Below are positions 1 to 10,684 of a DNA stretch of 64,000 nt, one piece after another. The position numbers and the translations under genes were made by a program. The notes below the pieces were generated by a model. That model did not search any database. It saw nothing but the letters and a program-made list of their open reading frames with translations, and was not told where the DNA came from. Origin of the DNA: Lota lota (taxonomy: Eukaryota > Chordata > Actinopteri > Gadiformes > Lotidae); NCBI GenBank assembly GCA_026745465.1, contig JACYXH010000273.1, forward strand, positions 1,210,046-1,274,045, in the 5' to 3' direction. Numbering within the stretch: the stretch's first letter is position 1; every line of letters begins with the position of its first letter.

Positions 1-40
1 GCTCCAGAGCAACATATGTGGACATCAACACATGCATGAG

Positions 41-105
41 TGTGTGTGTGTATGTGTTTGTGTGTTTGCATGTGTGTGTGTATACAGAAGATACTGTAAA
101 CAATG

Positions 106-154
<49 letters not shown>
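41..154. repeat. (GT)n microsatellite
   Basis: Two blocks of TG dinucleotides, the second (about 107-154) nearly pure. Low-complexity reading frames across it are not genes. Confidence 0.95.
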
Positions 155-158
<4 letters not shown>

Positions 159-160
159 GG

Positions 161-752
161 GGGGCTATTGTCCGGGTCAACGCCACGTGCTTTGGAATAT
201 GCTAGCTGCTTTTGTTACCCTGCGTCGGTTCTGCCTTTCTGGCACTTTCATACAATGGTGGCCCGGTGGACACAGGGATGCTATCAGGCCTTTCACACCA
301 CTGCAGCTTGACCTCCAGCTCTCGGGAAAGCCAAATATCCCAATGTACGACCGATGGAAAAAGACCATTGCTAAAGGACAAGGATATCGCTAAGGATTTG
401 TCGTACCATCGCAACAAAGGTGAGCGTTTTAATGGCTGCCAGTGAGCATACGATGTGAACACAGCAAAGCATCGTGTGGAATAACCCATTTACTCTTAAG
501 GAAAGGAATGCTCTTATAAAATGGCTTCATTGAGTTATTATAAATGTAAAACGTGTTAGGCCTATATGATTGGACAGGTAAACATATAAATGTTTTGGCT
601 GAGCACCATACATTATATGGAAAGAAACCGGCTCAACGTACAGCATTTTAAAAGGACAAATGTGTCCCTGCAATCGTAGACGGTGCTGTAGCAGAAGTTG
701 AATGTTGACCATGGGTAAGTCAGGCTTTTGACCTTTGACCCTACCACAGGAA
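161..752. other. 5' flank of slc40a1, no coding gene seen
   Basis: No coding gene is visible here. A possible donor (AAAG then GTGAGC, GT at 420-421) could end a non-coding first exon, and a possible acceptor AG lies at 748-749 just before the chosen start codon. Mammalian ferroportin has an iron-responsive element with a CAGUGN loop in its 5' UTR. The only similar string here, near 440, lacks a pairing stem and the bulged C, so I do not call one; it may lie upstream of the window. Confidence 0.5.
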
Positions 753-3700
753 ATGTCCCTACGAGCAGATGCCTTGGAGTCAGGGGGAGTGGCGGTGGAG
801 TACGACTCTGAGGACGTCAGGGAGCCAAGCATTAAAAGGTCTCGGCGTCAACCAGGTAAGCGACTGCCGAACGTTGAGAGACGTGCTGTTCCGTTCCACG
901 GAATGATGACGCCTTGATTTGTTCTTGAAGGGTCGGCGCTCGTCTATCTGAGGGGACCCAAGTTCCTGATCTATGTCAGTGGGGCTTTGTCGATGTGGGT
1001 AAGACGTGTTCCCGTAGCCTCGCACAGGGACGACAACGTTTCAGTAAAGCACAGGCGGTCCACACGCAGCGCCGGGCATTCACGTGGCGTTTCTCAAACC
1101 AGGGCGACCGCATGTGGCACTTCGCCATCTCCGTCTTCCTCATTGAGCTGTACGGCCGGAACCTGCTGCTGACGGCGGTGTTCGGGCTGGTGGTGGCCGG
1201 GTCGGTGCTGCTGGTCGGGGCTCTGATTGGGGACTGGGTCGACCGCAACCCCAGGAACAAGGGTGAGCGACGGGCACCTCACCCTCACCCTCACCCTCAC
1301 CCTCACAAAGCTGCACCGTTTCGTGGAGGACATTTTGAGCGTCTCATTTTTGGAACTTTGAAATGTGTAACCTCTTTTTGTTTCTTCTGCTTTAGTCGCA
1401 CATGCCTCCCTCTTTATTCAGAATGTTTCAGTGACCGTGTGCAGCATAGTGCTCATGCTGGTGTTCTCATACAAGCAGTGGATCGAACAGATTTGGGATG
1501 GTTGGCTTACTGTGAGTATGCACCGAGAGGGTCCACTGTTCAATTGTTAATAATAATAATAATAATAATAATAATCCTAATTCCATGGAGACTACGGTTC
1601 ACTCTGTCGTGTGTCCCTGATGATCGGAGGCCCTTTGTCGTTGGCGCCCCTGAGCCTCAGTCTGCCCTGTGCTGCCACGTGTAGTAACATGTTGCATCAC
1701 AAAACTTACACAAGGTGGTTTGTTATACGGTGGTGATCGTCCTGGCAGATGTGGCTAACCTTGCAAGCACTGCACTGACCATCGCCATTCAGAGGGACTG
1801 GATCGTGGTCATCACAGGATACAACCGCGGACATCTGGCTGGTGGGTCCATTCCCACCCTCCGTCACTGGTTGAACTGGTAGAAATGTTGTAGGGTTATA
1901 ACATGTTCACAGTATGAACGGCTTCACTCATACTCAACTTTAACCAATTTAGAAAAAAAAGCTAAACAGAAAAACATGTCATTTCAAACGTTACTTTAAG
2001 TCTGTCCACAGGAATGACCGCTTACCTCTGCTCACAGGAATGACCGCTTACCTCTGCTCACAGGAATGACCGCTTACCTCTGTCCACAGGAATGACCGCT
2101 TACCTCTGTCCACAGGAATGACCGCTTACCTCTGCTCACAGGAATGACCGCTTACCTCTGCTCACAGGAATGACCGCTTACCTCTGTCCACAGGAATGAC
2201 CGCTTACCTCTGTCCACAGGAATGACCGCTTACCTCTGTCCACAGGAATGACCGCTTACCTCTGCTCACAGGAATGACCGCTTACCTCTGTCCACAGGAA
2301 TGACCGCTTACCTCTGTCCACAGGAATGACCGCTTACCTCTGTCCACAGGAATGAACGCCACAATGAGGCGGATCGACCAGGTGACCAACATCCTGGCTC
2401 CGTTGGCAGTGGGACAGGTCATGACCCTGGCCTCCAATGTGGTTGGGTGTGGCTTCATTCTGGGCTGGAACGTTGTGTCACTCATCGTGGAGTTCTTCTT
2501 CCTGTCCCGTGTCTATCGAATCGTGCCCGCCCTGTCGGTGAAGCCGCCGGGCGTGGAGGCGGAGCAGGCCTGCGTTCAGGGCGGCGCCAGGCGGAGGCTG
2601 CACGGTACACTTCACAGCCAAGGGCCCCCATTGCTGCCTCAAGTCAAATCTTCGTGCACGTTTTATATTTACCTTCACATTTGAAAAACAATGTTTGAAT
2701 CAAAAACAGTGTTGTCAAGTGTTTTGAGACAACTACAGATATATTTTCGTCGTTATTTTACTTGTAGTAATTTTTTAATCACTTTTACTTACATGGAGGA
2801 AATCACCAATGTGTGAATATGATGCCTTATTGCCATTGATATTTAAACTATGGAATGAGTTGTTTTCAGCCCAGTTTTATAAGCAGAAAGCAAATGTGGA
2901 ATTGTGTTCTAGCCATGTGCAGTAACTTCAATGCTTCTTCACCATGTGGTAAACAGTAGAAGACCAATCCCAGGTGACTTAAAAGGTTGAGATATACTGT
3001 TGGGTAGGGTAATGGAAGCATACCACTTTCAGAGCAATGTATGGACTGGACCAGTGGTTCCCGACCTTTGACCTTAGGTGTACCAGTATTTGTCATGAAG
3101 ACCTTTCGCGGACCCTCTCATAGATATAGATAACATAGATAAATACACATGCAGTGGATGAGCAGAGTGCCAGCGCCCCCTTTATACACACGTATTACTG
3201 CAGGAGACCACGGCCAGTGGGAACCAGTGGAGATTAACTCAGCAAGAGCCCATGGCCAGTGGGAACCAGTGGGGAGAGAGTCAGCAGCGCTGCTTATGCT
3301 GCCAGTGGGTTTATTCAGCAAACACAAATCAACAAAAGACTCATGGAAAACCTTACAATGGAAAACATGATGGAATCCACAAAGAGACACTATTTTTGAA
3401 ATAATAACAAGCCATAATGTTGAACAATATTTATAGTATACTTTTTTTCTATTATTGTAAATTCGTCTAGTGTACCACAGGTAGTGTACCACAGGTAGTG
3501 TACCACAGTTAGTGTACCACAGGTAGTGTACCACAGGTGGAAAAACAATTCAATTCCTTTCCATCTGTCCATGCATCTGTGGTCTGGTATCTAAAAAATA
3601 TGCTGCTGCTTCCTTCCAAAAGCTGAACTATCAAACTGAACACTATCTCCTTTATTTCTTTAGTGAAAAGCGCTGCCAGAGAAACTCAAGCTCCGTCAGA

Positions 3701-5393
3701 GGAGCCCAGCGAGCGGAGCCTCAGCGTGACGGCCATCCCGGGCCTGCCTCTGTGTTTCCAGAGGCTCCGCCAGCTGCTGACCACCTGCAAGGATGGCTGG
3801 ACGGCCTACTACCAGCAGGACGTGTTCCTGGCCGGCATGGGCCTGGCCTTCCTGTACACCACCGTGCTGGGCTTCGACTGCATCACCACGGGCTACGCCT
3901 ACACCCAGGGCATCAGCGGCTCCCTGCTCAGCCTGCTGATGGGCGTGTCAGCCGTCACCGGCCTCATGGGGACCGTCGTGTTCACCAAGCTGCGCAAGGC
4001 GTACGGCCTGGTCAACACGGGCGTCATCTCCAGCTGCATCCACCTGGGCTGCCTCCTGCTGTGCGTGTGCTCAGTGTTCGCCCCCGGAAGCCCCGTGGAT
4101 CTGCGCCTGCTCATGCCTTACACCGACAACAGCTCCTCGCCTTCGCCGTCCTCCCCCGGGGCGAGAAGGATGGCGAGCCAGAGGGAGAAGCACATCTACC
4201 CCCTGGGGGGAGGCAGCAACCAGCCCCTGCTCCCGGACCGCTCCTCCATCCACTGGACCAACAACACGGTGCTCTTCGATAACGTTCCCTCAGGCGCCAC
4301 GCCCGAGTCCTACATCTCCATCATCCTGCTGTTCCTGGGGGTCATCACAGCACGCGTCGGTGGGTAGGGGACTCGTACTCACGGCTTCCCAGGGTCAGGG
4401 CTATTTAATGCTGGGGTTCCCAGCCAGGGGCCGGATGCTTTAGGGGTGTGGTTCCCAGGGGCCGGATGCTTTAGGGGTGTGGTTCCCAGGGGCCGGATGC
4501 TTTAGGGGTGTGGTTCTCAGGGGGCAGGATGCTTGAAGGGTGTGGTTCCCAGCCAGGGGCCAGATTCTTTAGGGGTGTGGTTCCCAGGGGCCGGATGCTT
4601 TAGGGGTGTGGTTCTCAGAGGACACGATGCTTGAAGGGTGTGGTTCCCAGGGGTCAGGATGCTTTAGAGGTGTGGTTCCCAGCCAGGGGCCGGATGCTTT
4701 AGGGGTGTGGTTCCCAGCCCAGGTGGTATCCATCTGTCCAGTGACCCAGTGTAATCATCAGACTGTAGACATGTTGTCTAGGGCTCCAGTGAACCAGTGT
4801 AACCATCAGGTGGTATCCATCTGTCCAGTGACCCAGTGTAACCATCAGACTGTAGACATGTTGTCTAGGGCTCCAGTGAACCAGTGTGACCACCAGCTGG
4901 TATCCATGCTGTCCAGTGAACCAGTGTGACCACCAGCTGGTATCCACGCTGTCCAGTGAACCAGTGTGACCACCAGCTGGTATCCATGCTGTCCAGTGAA
5001 CCAGTGTGACCACCAGCTGGTATCCATGCTGTCCAGTGAACCAGTGTGACCACCAGCTGGTATCCATGCTGTCCAGTGAACCAGTGTGACCACCAGCTGG
5101 TATCCATGCTGTCCGTTGTGTCCGCAGGCCTGTGGTCCTTCGACCTGACGGTGACGCAGCTTCTCCAGGAGAGCATCTGTGAGTCGGAGAGGGGCGTGGT
5201 CAACGGGGTGCAGAGCTCCATGAACTACCTGATGGACCTGCTCCACTTCATCATGGTCATCGCCGCGCCGCAGCCGCAACACTTCGGCATCCTGGTCATC
5301 ATCTCCGTCTTGTTCATCACGGCGGGCCACACCATGTACTTCCTGTACGCGCGCAAAGCCAAGCGGAAGAGTCGTCAGCGGCGAAACACGTAG
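753..5393 (+). CDS. slc40a1: Ferroportin (iron exporter, solute carrier 40A1), 8 coding exons
   Basis: Multi-pass plasma-membrane exporter of Fe(II), target of hepcidin. Exons: 753-855, 931-998, 1103-1262, 1396-1511, 1715-1841, 2350-2604, 3664-4359 and 5128-5393. All have GT-AG boundaries, the phases agree, and the total is 1791 nt (596 codons plus TAG; human is 571 aa). Family hallmarks seen: STWGDRMWHF-like segment (SMWGDRMWHF, metal-site Asp), [33 protein letters not shown] with the Cys used for hepcidin binding (about residue 349), and [13 protein letters not shown] followed by [13 protein letters not shown]. The N-terminus ([12 protein letters not shown]) differs from mammals. I chose the first ATG in the frame that joins exon 2; an earlier non-coding exon is likely. 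The cytoplasmic loop before exon 7 is divergent, as is usual for this family. Introns 5 and 7 are largely minisatellite reaching the acceptor sites. Confidence 0.95.
2001..2349 (+). repeat. 26-bp minisatellite made of the exon 6 splice acceptor
   Basis: About 13 copies of a 26-bp unit (AGGAATGACCGCTTACCTCT plus GTCCAC or GCTCAC). Each copy contains a pyrimidine-rich stretch, CACAG and GAATGA. The last copy is the real slc40a1 intron 5 acceptor (AG 2348-2349) followed by GAATGAACGCC of exon 6. Confidence 0.95.
3469..3540. repeat. Short tandem repeat, 14-bp unit
   Basis: Five copies of GTGTACCACAGGTA in slc40a1 intron 6. A looser repeat around GGCCAGTGGGAACCAGTGG lies at 3205-3280. Confidence 0.85.
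4395..4722. repeat. Minisatellite, about 32-bp unit, slc40a1 intron 7
   Basis: Imperfect copies of a unit containing GCCGGATGCTTTAGGGGTGT followed by GGTTCCCAG. Confidence 0.85.
4723..5115. repeat. 40-bp minisatellite ending at the exon 8 acceptor
   Basis: Copies of a 40-bp unit (GTATCCATGCTGTCCAGTGA then ACCAGTGTGACCACCAGCTG), preceded by diverged versions. The final copy runs into the real acceptor TGTCCGCAG (AG 5126-5127). Confidence 0.9.
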
Positions 5394-5423
5394 AGGGATT
5401 TGGAGACCGCTGCGTGATCGACC

Positions 5424-5815
5424 CTGAACCGGGGTTAACCCTAACCCATAAACCCTGGGTTAACCTGGACCCGGGGTTAACCCTAACCCATAAACCCTGG
5501 GTTAACCCGGACCCGGGGTTAACCCTAACCCATAAACCCTGGGTTAACCCGGACCCGGGGTTAACCCTAACCCATAAACCCTGGGTTAACCCTGACCCGG
5601 GGTTAACCCTAACCCATAAACCCTGGGTTAACCCGGACCCGGGGTCAACCCTAACCCATAAACCCTGGGTTAACCCGGACCCGGGGTTAACTCTAACCCA
5701 TAAACCCTGGGTTAACCCTGACCCGGGGTTAATCCTAACCCATAAGCCCTGGGTTAACCCAAGCCCATAAACCCTGGGTTAACCCTAACCCATAAACCCT
5801 GGGTTAACCATAACC
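5424..5815. repeat. 42-bp minisatellite with telomere-like core
   Basis: Roughly nine copies of a unit with GGTTAACCCTAACCCATAAA and CCCTGGGTTAACCC, starting about 30 bp after the slc40a1 stop codon. Each unit contains CCCTAACCC, like vertebrate telomere repeat, plus TTAACC/GGTTAA palindromes. An open frame through it is an artefact of a period divisible by three. Confidence 0.9.
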
Positions 5816-7159
5816 TCTAACCCAGCTACACATCTGCCTGCACCTGGAAATGAAAATGTCTTCCTCTTGTTCCTTCAGCAGGATCAACAGACCACTGACT
5901 CCCCACGGCAAGCCAGTGTCTGCACCCCCCCCCCCCCCCCTCCATTCATTTGTCGCTTTCATTCATTCTACAAGCCCGCCCAGCACGTGGCCAGCCAACC
6001 AGCACTCAGGTGAAACCAAGGGAGGGGGAGGGGGGCAGCATCTCACCGTCATGTGTTAGGGTTTGTTTGTTGAACGTGGACACAACAGATGCAGACCAGA
6101 CCTCAGATGGAAGAGGACATAAAGGTGGCGCTGGGGCACAGGCACACGTCTTTGACCCGCCAAATCGGGATAGCACAACGCTAAGGCTTCAAGCTAGCCA
6201 GGTGGACTCAGACAGCATTGGGGGTTTGGGAGAATGGAGATTGATGGATGTTTCTCAGTTCGCATAGGATGATGAAGGGACTATAATTGGCATCTAAAAT
6301 CAACAATTATATCACAAACCTTTAACAAGTTGCATAAATGTTACTGATCCGTCCACTTGGAAATATTCCAGGAAGTCCTGCGAGGGATACATGAAGGGAA
6401 CTTACCGTGAGATACTTGATGTGGAAACAGAAAGCAATCCAGCAGAAGAGGAAGAACGTAGAATACCCTTTCCCCCCTGGTGTGTTTCTCTGTGGATGAA
6501 TCAAGCAGATATGCACCTCTCTTTCAATCTGATCATTGATTTATATTGATTTATATTGAATTACTGATAAGCATCTGGTAACAGGAGAGTTGTTCATATC
6601 AAACAAATCCTTTATCTTGTCTTTGGACACACATCAATCGTTAGTGTACTTATAAAAATACTTTTGTAACAATTTATACTTCACATAGACAGTGATATTC
6701 ATGCAGTTTTAAACACCCTTTTACTTCATGCATTTCTGTGATTATTGTATGCCAATATCTGCTCTGTACGATTGGCAATGGTGTTACATTACACTATGTG
6801 TTAGCTTCTGTTTATCAACTCTACCTGACCTCTGACCTTACCTCAGCACAGAACTAGCAAACGTTTTAACAAGGACTTGGACATTTATTTCAGCTTCTTC
6901 TGTATTCTGAAAACATTGATGTACCGTGGAAATACATGGATCATTAACGTTGTTCTGCAAGCAGCACCGCATCACATTATATTCGTACACTTTTCCTGTG
7001 GAATCTCAGTACTGTGCTGTCTTCTTATTTTTCCAAAACCAACATTTATGATCACACAATAAACACACAAACACCAAGACTCAAACTCTCTTTAAATCAT
7101 TGCTGTGCATCGTTGCCAAACAAGCCCTATAGCTGTGTCACCGCCCTGCCCTTCTCTGC
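5816..7159. other. Intergenic, no recognised gene
   Basis: Contains a C-homopolymer at about 5927-5941 and AT-rich unique sequence. Apart from one possible small exon on the minus strand (6406-6489, listed separately) I see nothing convincing. Confidence 0.5.
6406..6489 (-). other. Possible orphan exon, 28 codons, unrecognised
   Basis: On the minus strand an 84-nt open stretch is flanked by an acceptor (ATCCACAG) and a consensus donor (GTAAGT). One frame reads GGKGYSTFFLFCWIAFCFHI and then KYLT, hydrophobic enough for a membrane segment. I do not recognise it and see no partner exons. It could be a decayed gene or chance. Confidence 0.2.
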
Positions 7160-7526
7160 ACTGGGGCCCTCCACATGCAGTGGGCACCTCCACATGCACT
7201 GGGGCCCTCCACATGCACTGGGCCCCTCCACGTGCACCGGGGTCCTCCACGTGCACTGGGGCCCTCCACATGCACTGGGCCCCTCCATGTGCAGTGGGCC
7301 CCTCCACATGCACTGGGCCCCTCCACATGCAGTGGGCTCCTCTACATGCACTGGGCCCCTCCACATGCACTGGGCCCCTCCACATGCACTGGGCCCCTCC
7401 ACATGCAGTGGAGGCAGTGGAGGAGACAGTGGAGGACACAGTGGAGGAAGCGGTTGTGGAGGCAGTGGAGGAGGCAGTGGAGGAAGCGGTGGAGGAGACA
7501 GTGGAGGAGGCAGTGGAGGTGTACTT
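7160..7526. repeat. 18-bp minisatellite followed by GGAGGCAGT-type repeat
   Basis: About 14 copies of CTCCACATGCACTGGGCC (7160-7410), passing into GTGGAGGAGGCAGTG-like repeats (7411-7526). Open frames on both strands come from periods divisible by three and are not genes. Confidence 0.9.
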
Positions 7527-8083
7527 TAAAAGTACGTGGTCAAACAAATGGCCATCACCACAGGCACCAGGTCCTACTGAGCTCCTATGAGTGCTCTGTG
7601 TGCAGACTGGAGAACTCTTGTGCCCATCAGGTGTTACGGACGTGAACAGACCAAAGAACAGGCACTCATTACATTTACATGACGTTTATTTAGCCGACGC
7701 TTTCAGAGGAGCATTTGGAGGATTGTATTTCTACAGTGAAAGTGCCTTGGGTTTCATAGTGAATTGCATACTGATCGAAATTGCAATTTTGGCCGTTGCA
7801 ATTATTATTATTTACTCATTTATCATGAAAGGCAGCATTGAATATATAAACAAAAAGAAAAGGAAAACATTTGACTGCCAGCTATTGTTAGTCGGGTGAA
7901 GCGATTGGTCTGCATAGAGTCTCCCAAATCAGATTAATATATACACTCACACAAACAGACACACAATACATTGAGGAATATATTTGATCCAAGCTGACTT
8001 CGAGTACAGTTATCTAGTTATGTAAGCTGAATCCAGTCCCTTAGAGTACAACACACCATACGTATAGAAACACAATCACACAA

Positions 8084-8242
<159 letters not shown>

Positions 8243-8899
8243 CACACGGAGGGAGAGCTGGACAGACAGACCGACAGGCAACGCAAATAAAATAGAACAC
8301 GGGCATGACTCTAGTGCCCTCTAGCGTTGAAAAGATCCCATATTCCAACATTGCGGCGCACTGCAGTTTGCGGCAGCTGCGATCGTGATACGTTAACGCA
8401 AAGCTTGGAGGAAAACAAACGTGGGCAGTATGGTGATGTAGGTGGCTCTCTGGTAAGATAGCAAGCTTGGAAATAAGTTATTTTACAGCCGGTTACAAAT
8501 AATACGTAAATGGCCGAATGTACGTTCAGGTTTATGTAGACATTATAGACAGACCCGGGAGTTTATGGATTAGCAATAGCTTGTTTAGCAGGTTAGTCTA
8601 ATTTAGCCGCAACTCAACCGGAACACTGGAGAATTCATCAAACTATAGCATGCATGACATATCGTAAACCACACTATAGCAATTCTATTTGTCACTTTTC
8701 TCAGTCATTTCACAAAAGTCCTGCTCATTGCCAGCAGCAGGACATAACGAAATAATTGAATGATGAATCATGAATGCCAGGCCCTCTCCTGGCTCTGAAA
8801 GACAAACCAAAGGGTTGTTGGTGCAAGACTTTTCGTTCCGTGTGTGTTTGTGTGGTAGATAATTGCTGACAGGTTCATATTAATACTGAATATAACGGC

Positions 8900-9090
8900 C
8901 GTTCTCCTCCTTGTGTTTCTGTTCCCTCAGACCCCAGCAGCGTCTCCCTCTATTATTTAAATATTAATATCCAATAACTACATGTCACACCGGACAAAAA
9001 CCTCAAATGACTGAATGTAACCTGCAGCCGTTGTCCTCCGTGTGTTTCCGTGCCTCATTCCCCAGCAGCGTCGCCCGCTCGGTGGTCTAG
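8900..9090. repeat. Duplicated 5' flank of the rpp25-like gene
   Basis: Two similar stretches, about 8897-8952 and 9028-9076, share CCGTTGTCCTCC-, TGTGTTTC- and CCCCAGCAGCGTC-type blocks. The second directly precedes the start codon; both contain acceptor-like CAG sites. Confidence 0.6.
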
Positions 9091-9828
9091 ATGGAGAACT
9101 ACCGCAAGGCGAGCACGGTGGAGGACCCTGGCTCCTGCCCCTTCCTCCACCTGGCCCCCGACACGCCTCAGGTGCGCGTCAAGGACGGCAGCAAGATCCG
9201 CAACATCCTGGGCTTCGCGCTGAGCCGCGTGGAGACGCCGCGGCCGCGACCCGCGTCGGACCGCCGGCCCGACGACGCCGTCGCCACGGAGACCCCGGAG
9301 GCCGCCGAGCCGCCGTGCAGGCAGCTCGTCTTCACGGCGACGGGGAAGGGCGTCTCCAAGGCCATCACGTGCGCGGAGATGGTGAAGCGGCGCCTGCGGG
9401 GCCCCGTGCACCAGCGCACCGAGCTGCAGTACCGCGCCGTGCGCGAGCTCTGGGAGCCGCTGGAGCCCGCCGCCGGCCTGGACGCCCTGACGGTCAGCCG
9501 CAACGTCCCGGCCGTCTGGATCCTGCTGTCCAGGGACCCGCTGGACCCGGCGGGGCCCGGGTACCAGGCCCCAGGAACCTCCGACGGCCTGTGGGCGCAG
9601 ACGCCGCTCGCGGAGGCGGGAGGAGGAGGAGGAGGAGGAGGAGGCGGCGGAGGAGGAGGCGGAGGCGGTGGAGGAGGCGGCGGAGGAGGAGGAGGAGGGC
9701 AGAGAGCGGGGGCCAGGAAGAAGAGAGGAGGCTTTGGGGAAAGAGGAGGTGGGGGAAGGGGGAGAGGTAGAGGAGGACGCCCCCCATGGAGGCCCAGAGG
9801 ACCTGTTAGAGGCCAGAGCCACAGCTGA
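9091..9828 (+). CDS. rpp25l: RNase P/MRP subunit p25-like protein (Alba family), single exon
   Basis: Intronless 245-aa protein. It starts MENYRKASTVEDPGSCPF and contains VRVKDGSKIRNILGFAL, TCAEMVKRRLRG and SRNVPAVWILLSRDPLDP, matching vertebrate RPP25/RPP25L. These Alba-type RNA-binding proteins pair with POP7 and bind the RNase P and MRP RNAs in the nucleolus. The Alba core spans about residues 28-155 with a Pro/Ala-rich insertion near 50-70 (usually shorter in mammals). After residue 170 comes an uninterrupted run of more than 20 glycines and then an Arg/Gly-rich tail (GRGRGRGGRPPWRPRGP), so the protein is longer than human RPP25L (163 aa) and RPP25 (199 aa). Codons are strongly GC-rich. 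Assignment to rpp25l rather than rpp25 is uncertain. Confidence 0.88.
   Translation: MENYRKASTVEDPGSCPFLHLAPDTPQVRVKDGSKIRNILGFALSRVETPRPRPASDRRPDDAVATETPEAAEPPCRQLVFTATGKGVSKAITCAEMVKRRLRGPVHQRTELQYRAVRELWEPLEPAAGLDALTVSRNVPAVWILLSRDPLDPAGPGYQAPGTSDGLWAQTPLAEAGGGGGGGGGGGGGGGGGGGGGGGGGGGQRAGARKKRGGFGERGGGGRGRGRGGRPPWRPRGPVRGQSHS
9617..9703 (+). repeat. GGA/GGC trinucleotide repeat coding poly-glycine
   Basis: Nearly uninterrupted GGA and GGC codons inside the rpp25-like gene. It is purine-rich on this strand, so slippage-prone. Confidence 0.95.
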
Positions 9829-10075
9829 AGGTTTCTAAGTGACTTTGGGCTGGATTCTTCCTGGAAGGTTCATCCATGTTTCCTTCTGTCACTGGTCTTT
9901 TCTAAATCACAGGTTTGATTCAACGTCACATAATATACTGCAGGACTGGAAGATGTATTTCAGGTGTTGCTGTAGTCCTGTTGCTGTTTTGTTTGGATTA
10001 CTTTAACTTTGAGTTTTTAGGAAAAGCCGAAACAGTCTGCGTTTTACTGACTGAACTTGTTTCCATTTTTTTTTT

Positions 10076-10081
10076 AATAAA
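10076..10081 (+). terminator. Polyadenylation signal of the rpp25-like gene
   Basis: AATAAA about 250 bp after the stop codon, preceded by a T-rich stretch. Confidence 0.6.
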
Positions 10082-10185
10082 CAGGAAGTGCCAATATCCA
10101 AACTTGTTTTTACATCCAATGAAATGTCACGTAGCACACGTGTTCCATCCAGCAGTAAAAAAAGTCAATATTTTCTTGCATCAGG

Positions 10186-10433
10186 ACTGAGCTTACCGGC
10201 TGTAAGCAGTCAGGAGTGATGTGATTGGTTCATAAACCACTGTTTAGTGACTCAGCTTACTGGCTGTAAGCAGTCAGGAGTGATGTGATTGGCTCATAAA
10301 CCACTGTTTAGTGACTGAGCTTACTGGCTGTAAGCAGTCAGGAGTGATGTGATTGGCTCATAAACCACTGTTTAGTGACTGAGCTTACTGGCTGTAAGCA
10401 GTTGGTGGTTTATGAACCAATCACATCACTCCT
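10186..10433. repeat. Three ~64-bp tandem copies plus an inverted partial copy
   Basis: Three direct copies of a unit holding CTGGCTGTAAGCAGTCAGGA, GTGATGTGATTGG and CATAAACCACTG. A fourth at 10400-10433 has the middle inverted (GGTGGTTTATGAACCAATCA then CATCACTCCT). The last direct copy and the inverted piece can pair as a hairpin. Confidence 0.85.
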
Positions 10434-10684
10434 ATGTTTAGCGATTGGTATTTCACGTCGTCTGTCCACAAAAAAAAACGGCATGACGAATGGACGACTA
10501 ATGGACGAAGTACCAGGATGGGCACAACTATACATGATTCCTACTCTCATGTAGGAATGGCTACCATCTATTGCCTCCTGGCTAATGGCTACCATCTATT
10601 GACATTATTATGCATCAGTCTTCATGAAAGCAGCAATATTTTTATTGTGATGATTGACCTGACTCAATAAAGATGGCTGTCAAG

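Noticed and set aside
431-450. Iron-responsive element upstream of ferroportin
   Set aside because: The CAGTGA string is present but flanking bases do not pair and the bulged C is missing.
2001-2349. Could the 26-bp array be a CRISPR-type array?
   Set aside because: No spacers; units are contiguous and lie in a vertebrate intron.
5414-5770. 118-codon repeat frame after slc40a1
   Set aside because: 42-bp telomere-like minisatellite with a period divisible by three.
7014-7645. Several open frames rich in His-Trp-Ala-Pro or Cys-Arg-Gly
   Set aside because: 18-bp and 9-bp tandem units; frames open on both strands, no gene features.
9042-9822. Long frames on both strands over the rpp25-like gene
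   Set aside because: Shadows of a GC-rich coding region; only the frame starting at 9091 has family motifs.
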